A stretch of 5,064 nucleotides of DNA from Eggerthellaceae bacterium (GTDB lineage: Bacteria > Actinomycetota > Coriobacteriia > Coriobacteriales > Eggerthellaceae): positions 1-5,064 of the forward strand of contig CAAEDC010000249.1 in the NCBI GenBank assembly GCA_900754495.1. Reading direction: 5' to 3'. Made by a program: the position numbers and the translations under genes. The notes beneath the pieces are model-generated. The model saw only the letters and a list, made by a program, of their open reading frames with translations. It did not search any database and had not been told where the DNA came from. Each line of letters begins with the position of its first letter. Positions within the stretch are counted from its first letter, which is position 1. This document shows positions 1 to 5,064 of the stretch, one piece after another.

Positions 1-48
1 ACAGGCATAGGGAGAGGGATTATCACGAGAGCGCGAGCGTGCCATTAG
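1..48 (+). CDS. 3' end of a probable RAYT (REP-associated tyrosine transposase), partial at window start
   Basis: Read from base 1, the sequence encodes TGIGRGIITRARACH and stops at TAG 46-48. On its own this is too short to identify. The second copy at 68-157 extends further upstream and shows GLSIRQIERLTGIGRGII, which resembles the helix-turn-helix-like C-terminal tail that I know from RAYT (Y1 transposase family) proteins. RAYTs are single-copy HUH-type transposases thought to move REP palindromes, and they normally sit next to their cognate REPs. That is the case here, because the stop codon lies inside a REP hairpin (37-67). Either the full transposase gene lies left of the window or this is another duplicated tail. 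The catalytic HUH and tyrosine motifs are not in view, so activity cannot be judged. Confidence 0.5.
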   Translation, partial: TGIGRGIITRARACH

Positions 49-67
49 ATGTGTCCCTTTGGCACGC
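37..67 (+). repeat. REP hairpin, family A, copy 1 (single)
   Basis: GCGTGCCA at 37-44 pairs perfectly with TGGCACGC at 60-67, leaving a 15-nt loop. The loop reads AAGGGACACATCTAA on the opposite strand. The stop codon of the first transposase tail (46-48) lies in the loop. The same sequence recurs at 146-176 and, as both arms of a long palindrome, at 5000-5064. Confidence 0.85.
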
Positions 68-157
68 CTGAAATTTGCCGGTCTTTCCATCAGGCAAATC
101 GAAAGATTGACAGGCATAGGGAGAGGGATTATCACGAGAGCGCGAGCGTGCCATTAG
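68..157 (+). pseudogene. Detached C-terminal fragment of a RAYT transposase (second copy)
   Basis: In frame from 68 the sequence reads LKFAGLSIRQIERLTGIG and continues RGIITRARACH to TAG 155-157. The GLSIRQI-RLTGI pattern looks like the C-terminal tail of RAYT transposases, recognised from memory of the family without a search. There is no room for the rest of the gene, because upstream is only the REP that ends the first copy. This is therefore a gene fragment produced by duplicating the 3' end of the transposase together with its REP. The frame stays open leftward through the REP to about base 11, but no start codon context supports translation. It is probably not expressed as a functional protein. 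Confidence 0.55.
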
Positions 158-176
158 ATGTGTCCCTTTGGCACGC
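146..176 (+). repeat. REP hairpin, family A, copy 2 (single)
   Basis: This is an exact copy of the REP at 37-67, with an 8-bp stem and a 15-nt loop. It contains the stop codon 155-157 of the second transposase tail. It marks the right end of the tandem duplication; unrelated sequence starts at 178. Confidence 0.85.
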
Positions 177-263
177 CCACAAGCGCTCCGAGTTGGAAAA
201 GTTCATGCTGCGCTAACCGGCTCCGGCTCCGACGCAAAGCGCCGCCGCCATTCGCCGGATGAA

Positions 264-330
264 GTGTTACGAATCTTGACTTGGTGTTACTCCAATCCCT
301 ATAGTGTTACGAGTTCGTTTTTCGTAACAC
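264..330 (+). promoter_or_regulatory. Putative NikR operator array: four phased GTGTTAC half-sites
   Basis: GTGTTAC occurs at 264-270, 284-290 and 304-310, and its reverse complement GTAACAC at 324-330. Start-to-start distance is exactly 20 bp each time, so every neighbouring pair is separated by 13 bp. The last two form a classic inverted site inside a longer 12-bp perfect inverted repeat (301-312 and 322-333). A GTGTTAC-N13/14-GTAACAC palindrome is, to my knowledge, the NikR consensus in several non-enteric bacteria and archaea; E. coli NikR uses GTATGA-N16-TCATAC. NikR is a nickel-dependent ribbon-helix-helix repressor. The half-sites flank the -35 box, lie in the spacer, overlap the -10 box and lie just past the probable start of transcription, so a bound repressor would block RNA polymerase. 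No nikR gene is in the window. Confidence 0.8.
276..305 (+). promoter_or_regulatory. Sigma70-type promoter of the nik operon
   Basis: TTGACT (276-281) and TATAGT (300-305) each match five of six consensus bases and are separated by 18 bp. Transcription would start near 311-313, leaving a leader of about 37 nt before the nikA start codon at 349. Half-site 284-290 lies within the spacer and 304-310 overlaps the -10 box, consistent with repression. No second promoter was seen between the genes, which are tightly packed. Confidence 0.7.
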
Positions 331-348
331 TATCGTCGAAGGAGAACC

Positions 349-2025
349 ATGCCGACATCGACCACGTCCTCCCCCGCTCTCTCCCGCCGTTCGTTCGCGA
401 AGCTCGCGTTGGCGAGCAGCGGCGCGCTCGCGCTCGGAGGAGCGCTTTCCGGCTGCTCGCAGCCTGCCGATGAGGGTGGCACCGACACGGAAGTCGCTGC
501 CGATGGCGCTTCCGGCGACACCCAGACGCAGGTCATCGTGACCATGCCCACCGGCGCCGAACCGGCGGCGGGCTTCGATCCGTTCGTGTCGTGGGGCTGC
601 GGCGAGCACGTGCACGAACCGCTCATCCAGTCGACGCTCATCGTCACCAACGCTGACATGAGCTTCTCCAACGACCTGGCCACCGGCTATTCCTGCAGCG
701 AGGATGGCCTCACCTGGACGTTCTCGCTTCGCGAGGACGCCGTGTTCTCCGACGGCGAGCCGCTGACCGCCGCCGACGTGGCCTTCACCATCAACGGCAT
801 CCTGGCCTCGCCGACCGCCGAAGCCGACCTGTCCATGGTCGACGAAGCCGTGGCGACCGGCGACTACACGGTGGAGCTGCACCTTAATCGTCCGTTCAAC
901 ATCCTGCTGTACACGCTGGCCAACATCGGCATCTGCCCCGCGCATGCCCACGGCGACGATTACGGCACCCATCCCATCGGATCGGGCCGCTACGTGCTCA
1001 CGCAGTGGGACAAGGGCCAACAGGTCATCTTCGACGCCAATCCGACCTACTACGGCGAGAAACCGCGGATCGAACGCGTGGTGGTGCTTTTCATGGACGA
1101 GGACGCCTCGCTCGCCGCCGCCCAGGCGGGATCGGTAGACCTCGCTTGCACGTCCGCCACGTTCGCCGAGAACGTCGTCGGCGGCTACGACCTGTTCGAC
1201 TGCGAGACGGTCGACTCGCGCGGCATCTCGCTGCCGACGGTGCCCGCCGGATCCACCTGGGAAAACGGCGGCGTCTCCTACGAGGCCGGCAACGACGTCA
1301 CCAGCGACCGGGCGCTGCGACAGGCGATGAACTTCGCGCTCGACCGCGACCTGGCCATCCGGCACACGCTGGGCGGGTTCGGCACGCCGGCGTTCAGCGT
1401 GTCCGACGGCATGCCCTGGGCAAGCGAGGACATGCAGGTCGCCACCGACATCGAGCGCGCCAGGCAAATCCTCGCCGATGGCGGTTGGGCCGCGGGCGAC
1501 GACGGCACCCTGGTCAAAGACGGCATGCGCGCCGAGTTCGACCTGCTGTACATGGCGCCCGACACCGTGCGCCAGGCGCTCGCGGCCGATTTCGCCGAGC
1601 AGATGGCGCCTCTCGGCATCAAGGTGAACGTGCAGGGCCTGTCGTGGGACGATCTCGAGCCGCGCTCGTATTCGCAGGCGATCCTCTGGGGCTGGGGCTC
1701 CAACTCGCCCGTCGAGATCTACGAGCTCAACCATTCCCAGGGCTGGGGCGATTACGCCTGCCGCGCTGACGAGACGACCGATGGCTACCTCGACCAGGCA
1801 GTCGCGCAGCCCGATATCGCCGACTCGTACGAGTACTACCGCCTGGCGCAATGGGACGGCCAGACCGGCGTCACGCCCGCATCCGACGCCCCGTGGGTGT
1901 GGATCGCCAACGTCGACCACCTCTACTTCGTGCGCGAGGGCCTGCAGGTGGCGGAGCAGAAGCCCCATCCGCACGGCCACGGCTGGTCCATCGTCAACAA
2001 CGTGGACCAGTGGAGCTGGCAGTAA
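349..2025 (+). CDS. nikA: Nickel-type ABC transporter substrate-binding lipoprotein (SBP family 5)
   Basis: This 558-residue protein is a family 5 (SBP_bac_5) extracellular solute-binding protein that should capture nickel or a nickel chelate and deliver it to the NikB/NikC channel. Residues 12-18 (SRRSFAK) form a twin-arginine signal. A hydrophobic stretch follows, then the lipobox LSGC with lipidated Cys36, so it is likely Tat-exported and membrane-anchored. A low-complexity acidic linker (about 37-60) precedes the binding fold. Family hallmarks include FSDGEPLTAADVAFT (133-147), HPIGSGRYVL near 208-217, NPTYYGEKPRIERV (231-244), and a GWGSNSP segment near 448. The C-terminus carries HPHGHGW (540-546). 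Length is close to the usual 500-560. AAGGAG at 339-344 lies 4 nt before ATG. Nickel specificity rests mainly on the upstream NikR-like operator; peptide transport is the alternative. Confidence 0.85.
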   Translation: MPTSTTSSPALSRRSFAKLALASSGALALGGALSGCSQPADEGGTDTEVAADGASGDTQTQVIVTMPTGAEPAAGFDPFVSWGCGEHVHEPLIQSTLIVTNADMSFSNDLATGYSCSEDGLTWTFSLREDAVFSDGEPLTAADVAFTINGILASPTAEADLSMVDEAVATGDYTVELHLNRPFNILLYTLANIGICPAHAHGDDYGTHPIGSGRYVLTQWDKGQQVIFDANPTYYGEKPRIERVVVLFMDEDASLAAAQAGSVDLACTSATFAENVVGGYDLFDCETVDSRGISLPTVPAGSTWENGGVSYEAGNDVTSDRALRQAMNFALDRDLAIRHTLGGFGTPAFSVSDGMPWASEDMQVATDIERARQILADGGWAAGDDGTLVKDGMRAEFDLLYMAPDTVRQALAADFAEQMAPLGIKVNVQGLSWDDLEPRSYSQAILWGWGSNSPVEIYELNHSQGWGDYACRADETTDGYLDQAVAQPDIADSYEYYRLAQWDGQTGVTPASDAPWVWIANVDHLYFVREGLQVAEQKPHPHGHGWSIVNNVDQWSWQ

Positions 2026-2043
2026 GGAGCCGATCCCGCCGTC

Positions 2044-3057
2044 ATGCCGCTGCTTTCCCTCACGCTGAGACAACTGGCCAAATGCGCGCTGCTCATCCTG
2101 GCGGTGAGCTTCGTCACGTTCGCCCTGGTGTCGGCGTCGCCGGTCGATCCGATGCAGGCGAACCTCGGGCAAAGCGCGTACCTGTCGCTCACGGCCGATG
2201 AGAAGGCGCGGCTGGCCGCCTATTGGGGCACCGATCAGCCGTTCCTCACGCGCTACTTCGCATGGCTCGCCGCGTTCGTCCAAGGCGACATGGGGACGAG
2301 CCTGCGGTTCAACGCGCCGGTGGCGCAGGTCATCGCCGAGCGCGCCGGCTCGTCGCTTCTGCTGATGGCCATCGCGTGGGTGCTGTCGGGCGTCATCGGG
2401 TTCGCGCTGGGCATCGTCGCCGGAATGAACCGCGACCGCCTGGTCGACCGGATCGTGAAGGGATACTGCTTCGTGCTGGCAAGCGTGCCCACCTTCTGGC
2501 TGGCGCTCGTCGCGCTGATCGTGTTCTCGGTGTGGCTGGGATGGTTCCCCTTTGGGTTCTCGGTGCCGGTGGGCGTGGATGCCGGCTCTGTCACCTGGGG
2601 CGATAGGCTCTACCATGCGATCCTGCCCGCGCTCGTGCTGGCGTTCGTCGGCGTGGCGAACATCGCGTTGCACACGCGCGAGAAGATCATCGACATCATG
2701 AACGGCCCGTTCGTCCGCTACGCGCGGGCGCAGGGCAAAAGCCGCCTGAAGATCCTGCTGCAGCACGGGCTGCGCAACGCGCTCCTGCCTGCCATCACGC
2801 TGCAGTTCGCCTCGATCAGCGAGATCTTCGGCGGTTCGGTGCTGGTGGAGCAGGTGTTCTCCTACCCCGGCCTGGGGCAGGCGGCCGTCACCGCGGGCCT
2901 GGGCGGCGATTCCGCGCTGCTGGCGGGCATCGCCGTCGTCTCGGCCGTCATCGTGTTCGGCGGCAACCTGATCGCCAACATCCTCTACGGCATCATCGAC
3001 CCGCGCATCCGTCGAGGGGAGGTGAGCGCCCGTGGAGGCGAAGCCCCTGCAGCATGA
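2044..3057 (+). CDS. nikB: Nickel/peptide-type ABC transporter permease, NikB/DppB family
   Basis: This 337-residue inner-membrane protein is the first of two permeases that form the translocation path. The first membrane segment is about 12-31, followed by a large external loop (about 32-100) typical of the NikB/DppB type. Further membrane segments lie near 102-127, 139-165, 191-209, 249-272 and 293-317. The cytoplasmic EAA-type loop, which docks the ATPase, is YARAQGKSRLKILLQHGLRN (226-245) followed by ALLP. VFSYPGLG (271-278) is another family hallmark. The gene starts 18 bp after nikA; AAGGAG at 2024-2029 overlaps the nikA stop and is 14 nt from ATG, rather far, but no in-frame start lies closer. 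Its 3' end overlaps nikC by 26 bp. Substrate identity cannot be read from the permease itself. Confidence 0.88.
   Translation: MPLLSLTLRQLAKCALLILAVSFVTFALVSASPVDPMQANLGQSAYLSLTADEKARLAAYWGTDQPFLTRYFAWLAAFVQGDMGTSLRFNAPVAQVIAERAGSSLLLMAIAWVLSGVIGFALGIVAGMNRDRLVDRIVKGYCFVLASVPTFWLALVALIVFSVWLGWFPFGFSVPVGVDAGSVTWGDRLYHAILPALVLAFVGVANIALHTREKIIDIMNGPFVRYARAQGKSRLKILLQHGLRNALLPAITLQFASISEIFGGSVLVEQVFSYPGLGQAAVTAGLGGDSALLAGIAVVSAVIVFGGNLIANILYGIIDPRIRRGEVSARGGEAPAA
3015..3023 (+). promoter_or_regulatory. Ribosome binding site that fixes the nikC start
   Basis: AGGGGAGGT is a strong Shine-Dalgarno sequence inside the nikB 3' end. Its GGAGG core (3018-3022) is 9 nt upstream of GTG 3032. This favours GTG 3032 over ATG 3054, which overlaps the nikB stop as ATGA but runs into TGA after 12 codons. 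Confidence 0.7.
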
Positions 3058-3967
3058 CAAGGCGGCAACCGCCGCTGCATCGAAGGATGTGACAGGGGAC
3101 GTTCCTTCTGTCACATTATTCAGAGGTGACAGAAGGAACGTCCCCTGTCACATCTCCAACCGTGTGGCGACCGCCGTCCTCGCGGCGGCGGGGGCCGCGA
3201 TCCTCCTCGCCGTCGTGATCGCCGGGCTCGTCCTCATGCCCGAGGCGCAGGCGACCGACCTCGACGCCCGTTCGCTCGCCCCGAGCCTCCAGCACCCCTT
3301 CGGCACCGACCGCCTGGGGCACGACATGCTCGTGCGCACCGTCGCCGGCCTGTCTACGAGCATCCTCATCGGACTTGTCGCCGTGGCGGCGTCGTCGCTC
3401 ATCGCGCTCGCGCTGGGCTGCGCATCGGCGCTCGGCGGACGCAAGGTCGACGCCGCCATCACATGGATCATCGACCTGATGATGGGCGTGCCCCACATCA
3501 TCCTGCTCATCCTGATCTCGTACGCGCTCGGCAAGGGGTTCGTCGGCGTGGTGGTGGGCATCGCGTTGACGCACTGGCCCAGCCTCGCGCGCGTCGTGCG
3601 CGCCGAGGTGCTGCAGGTGAAGGAAGCTCCCTATGTGGCAGCCGCCGCGAAGCTGGGACGCAGCCGCTGGGACATCGCGCTGCGCCATATCCTCCCCCAT
3701 GTGCTGCCGCAGTTCCTCGTGGGCATCGTTTTGATGTTCCCCCACGCCATCCTGCACGAAGCCGCCATCACGTTCCTCGGGTTCGGCCTGTCGCCCGAAT
3801 CCGCCGCCATCGGCATCATCCTGTCCGAGTCGATGAGCTACCTCTCCGCCGGCATGTGGTGGCTCGCGTTCTTCCCCGGACTGGCGTTGGTGCTGGTCGT
3901 CATGATGTTCGACGCGTGCGGATCGGGCATCCGCCGCCTGCTCGATCCGACGAGCTCGCAGGAGTAG
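3032..3967 (+). CDS. nikC: Nickel/peptide-type ABC transporter permease, NikC/DppC family, with in-frame REPIN insertion
   Basis: This is the second permease (311 residues), the partner of NikB. After a cytoplasmic N-terminal tail, membrane segment 1 is about 45-69. It is followed by the NikC/DppC hallmark HPFGTDRLGHDML (88-100), membrane segments near 103-132, 142-165 and 166-182, the EAA loop YVAAAAKLGRSRWDIALRHI (201-220) leading to LP, and segments near 224-246 and 272-293. The end, RRLLDP, is typical. It starts at GTG 3032 inside nikB, supported by a strong ribosome binding site, so the two are probably translationally coupled. Residues 19-41 are encoded entirely by a 69-bp perfect palindrome (3086-3154). 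The insertion sits in the variable tail before the first membrane segment, so the transporter core is intact. Without it the tail would read AAASK-SNRVATAV. Substrate identity comes from the operon context. Confidence 0.88.
   Translation: MEAKPLQHDKAATAAASKDVTGDVPSVTLFRGDRRNVPCHISNRVATAVLAAAGAAILLAVVIAGLVLMPEAQATDLDARSLAPSLQHPFGTDRLGHDMLVRTVAGLSTSILIGLVAVAASSLIALALGCASALGGRKVDAAITWIIDLMMGVPHIILLILISYALGKGFVGVVVGIALTHWPSLARVVRAEVLQVKEAPYVAAAAKLGRSRWDIALRHILPHVLPQFLVGIVLMFPHAILHEAAITFLGFGLSPESAAIGIILSESMSYLSAGMWWLAFFPGLALVLVVMMFDACGSGIRRLLDPTSSQE
3086..3154 (+). repeat. REPIN-like palindrome (family B) inside the nikC coding sequence
   Basis: Arms 3086-3114 and 3126-3154 are perfect reverse complements (29 bp), with an 11-nt loop at 3115-3125. 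Each arm also contains a smaller hairpin, GTGACAG-(12 nt)-CTGTCAC. This gives the architecture of two REPs head to head, as in REPINs. The element is exactly 69 bp and starts and ends on nikC codon boundaries (codons 19-41). Of the three forward frames, only that used by nikC lacks a stop. It differs in sequence from the family A repeats but shares the plan: a short GTG-CA/TG-CAC stem enclosing GGGAC. There is no T-run, so it is not an intrinsic terminator. Confidence 0.9.
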
Positions 3968-3976
3968 GAGGCGGGG

Positions 3977-5064
3977 ATGGACGAGAGGATCATCGACATG
4001 CCCGGATCCGTTGACGAGGGGAATTCCGCGACGAGATGCGACGCAGCCACGCCGTCGAGCACCGACCATGCCGCGACCAGCCACGCCGGTCAGCCGACGC
4101 ACCATCATCATTCGCACGCCGCTCACAGCGTGCATGCGGGAGGCCATCACCTGCTGCAGCTCGATGACGTGAGCGTGGGGTTCGAGCGCTACGCGGGACG
4201 CGGGGTGCTCGCGCCGCGCGAGACGCGCTTCGTGGTGGAGCATCTGAGCCTGTCGCTGCACGAGGGCGAGATCCTGGCGCTCGTCGGCGCCTCCGGATCG
4301 GGCAAAACCCTCATCGCCGACACCATCATGGGATTGTTTGCCGCGAATGCGCAGGTCACCGGACGCGTTTGGTTCGACGGTGATGCCATGGACGAGCGAT
4401 CCCTCACCCCCCTGCGCGGCAACCGGATCGCCTTTGTGCCGCAATCGGTGGAGTCGCTTGATCCTCTGCAGCGCGTCGGCCGCCAAATCGAGCGCTTGGC
4501 GCAGGGCATGACGAAACAAGAGGCGCGGGCCCGACGTCGTGAGCTGTTCGCGCGCTACCGCTTGGATGAGGAAACCGCGCGGTGTTACCCCTTCGAGCTG
4601 TCCGGCGGCATGGCACGGCGCGTGCTGCTGATCGGGGCGCTGATGAACCGCCCGCGCGTCATCGTCGCCGACGAGCCGACGCCCGGACTCGACATGGAGC
4701 TCGCCGTGCGAGCGATGGACGACTTCCGCGCGTTCGCCAACGACGGCGGCGGCGTGCTGCTGATCACCCACGACATCGAGCTGGCGCTGCGCGTCGCTGA
4801 CCGCATCGCGGTGTTTCAAAACGGCACCGTGGTGGAGGAGACCGCCGTGGCGAGCTTCGCGTCGCCCGACCTGTTGCAGCACCCCTTCAGCAAGGCGCTT
4901 TGGCACGCGCTGCCCGAGCACGGGATGGAGATCGACGATGAGAGACGCGAAAGACAAGAATCGCCCCGCAACGCAGTCGCCTCCGCCGACTCCGAAGGTG
5001 CCAAAGGGACACATCTAATGGCACGCTGGCATCGCCAGCGTGCCATTAGATGTGTCCCTTTGGC
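3977..5064 (+). CDS. nikD: Nickel-type ABC transporter ATPase, NikD family, with His-rich N-terminus; 3' end beyond the window
   Basis: Open from ATG 3977 to the window edge (362 codons, no stop), this encodes a cytoplasmic ATPase that drives import through NikB/NikC. GGAGG at 3967-3971 overlaps the nikC stop and is 5 nt from ATG. Residues 31-58 contain 11 histidines, including THHHHSH; such an extension is not usual in NikD and could bind metal. The ABC domain begins near residue 60: Walker A GASGSGKT (104-111), Q-loop Gln156, signature LSGGM (208-212), Walker B VIVADE (228-233), D-loop GLD (237-239) and H-loop His265. ARR follows the signature in place of the common xQR. After the domain (about 318) comes a charged tail, and from codon 342 the frame runs into a 65-bp palindrome. 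The catalytic part is complete; where the protein ends is unknown. A NikE partner ATPase is expected downstream. Confidence 0.87.
   Translation, partial: MDERIIDMPGSVDEGNSATRCDAATPSSTDHAATSHAGQPTHHHHSHAAHSVHAGGHHLLQLDDVSVGFERYAGRGVLAPRETRFVVEHLSLSLHEGEILALVGASGSGKTLIADTIMGLFAANAQVTGRVWFDGDAMDERSLTPLRGNRIAFVPQSVESLDPLQRVGRQIERLAQGMTKQEARARRRELFARYRLDEETARCYPFELSGGMARRVLLIGALMNRPRVIVADEPTPGLDMELAVRAMDDFRAFANDGGGVLLITHDIELALRVADRIAVFQNGTVVEETAVASFASPDLLQHPFSKALWHALPEHGMEIDDERRERQESPRNAVASADSEGAKGTHLMARWHRQRAIRCVPL
4067..4150 (+). other. Histidine-rich segment of NikD (residues 31-58)
   Basis: Eleven of 28 residues are histidine (31, 36, 42-45, 47, 50, 53, 57, 58), mixed with Ala, Ser and Gly, directly before the ABC domain. 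Comparable His-rich stretches in nickel proteins such as HypB store or deliver nickel. A role in nickel binding or sensing on the cytoplasmic side of this transporter is inference. GTG 4130 could in principle start translation after most of the segment, but ATG 3977 has the better ribosome binding site. Confidence 0.7.
4938..5018 (+). other. Possible original nikE start, now closed by the palindrome
   Basis: ATG 4938 has GGAG at 4927-4930 with ideal 7-nt spacing, inside the 3' part of nikD, where the start of a second ATPase gene would be expected. The frame encodes MRDAKDKNRPATQSPPPTPK and ends at TAA 5016-5018, inside the left arm of the palindrome. It may be a displaced start for nikE, a short upstream frame, or chance. 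The sequence beyond the window is needed to decide. Confidence 0.25.
5000..5064 (+). repeat. REPIN-like palindrome (family A) in the 3' tail of nikD
   Basis: Arms 5000-5030 and 5034-5064 are perfect reverse complements (31 bp) around the 3-nt loop ATC. The element may extend past the window. Bases 5038-5064 equal 37-63 and 146-172, so this is two family A REPs joined head to head. It begins on a codon boundary (codon 342 of nikD). The nikD frame is the only forward frame without a stop across it. There is no T-run within the window to suggest a terminator. Confidence 0.9.

Larger units (their letters stand above)
1..177 (+). repeat. Tandem duplication, 109-bp period, of RAYT tail plus REP
   Basis: Bases 1-68 are identical to 110-177 and diverge at 69 versus 178. 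The 109-bp offset means that 69-109 should also occur immediately left of the window if the duplication is complete. The unit consists of the 3' end of the transposase-like frame followed by a REP hairpin. The perfect identity suggests a recent event. Confidence 0.9.

Noticed and set aside
1..177. CRISPR-like array
   Set aside because: There are only two long identical units with a coding tail in them, and no set of short repeats with unique spacers.
49..216. Small plus-strand frame starting in the first REP and ending at TAA 214-216
   Set aside because: It runs through both REPs and the transposase tail in the wrong frame and has no ribosome binding site. The last codons (HKRSELEKFMLR) could be a gene remnant, but nothing supports it.
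178..263. Possible further regulatory RNA or riboswitch upstream of nikA
   Set aside because: This short GC-rich stretch shows no conserved riboswitch features and lies upstream of the assigned promoter.
168..473. Plus-strand frame of about 100 codons across the promoter region
   Set aside because: It overlaps the operator, the promoter and the nikA signal peptide in another frame, and has no domain or good ribosome binding site.
3054..3092. ATGA overlap at the nikB stop as nikC start
   Set aside because: The frame stops after 12 codons at TGA 3090-3092. GTG 3032 has a strong Shine-Dalgarno sequence and leads into the complete permease.
307..3114. Very long open frame on the minus strand (about 935 codons)
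   Set aside because: It is antisense to nikA and nikB, which have clear family motifs. Its product is rich in Arg, His, Asp and Gly without a recognisable domain. Long antisense frames are common in GC-rich genes.
3086..3154. Palindrome as an intrinsic terminator or attenuator
   Set aside because: There is no T-run after the stem and the coding frame continues through it. It is a repeat element; an effect on translation remains possible.
3116..5014. Long open frame on the minus strand opposite nikC and nikD
   Set aside because: It has the same composition artefact. The plus-strand genes carry complete permease and ATPase motifs.

Overview
The window is GC-rich DNA holding most of one operon: a family 5 (nickel/peptide-type) ABC transporter read left to right, framed by fragments of a REP/RAYT repeat system. 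GC-rich coding, a substrate-binding lipoprotein with a twin-arginine signal, and short REP palindromes suggest an anaerobic high-GC actinobacterium such as a member of the Eggerthellaceae (Coriobacteriia). That assignment is inference from style; no marker gene in the window settles it.

Layout: 1-177 is a tandem duplication with a 109-bp period. It carries two copies of what looks like the C-terminal tail of a RAYT (REP-associated tyrosine transposase), each running into a small REP hairpin that supplies its stop codon. Nothing recognisable was found in 178-263. At 264-330 lies a control region in which the 7-bp half-site GTGTTAC occurs three times as direct repeats and once inverted. All four copies are exactly 20 bp apart (N13 between neighbours), and they are laid over a good sigma70-type promoter. 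GTGTTAC-N13/14-GTAACAC matches the form I recall for NikR (nickel-responsive repressor) operators outside the enterobacteria, and it is the strongest evidence that the transported substrate is nickel.

The operon follows: a substrate-binding lipoprotein (nikA-like, 349-2025), two membrane permeases (nikB-like 2044-3057; nikC-like 3032-3967, overlapping nikB) and an ATPase (nikD-like, from 3977, still open at the window edge). The binding protein would capture nickel or a nickel chelate outside the membrane, NikB/NikC form the channel, and NikD with a second ATPase (NikE, expected just downstream) would power import. NikD has an unusual histidine-rich N-terminal extension, and NikA has a His-rich C-terminal motif; both fit a metal substrate.

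Two long perfect palindromes (REPIN-like: two REPs head to head) lie inside coding sequence. One (3086-3154) is exactly 69 bp and fills codons 19-41 of nikC in frame. The other (5000-5064) starts on a codon boundary in the 3' tail of nikD and belongs to the same REP family as the repeats at the left end. In both cases only one of the three forward frames is free of stops, and it is the one the host gene uses. The most interesting points are the phased four-half-site operator and the in-frame repeat insertions into transporter genes.
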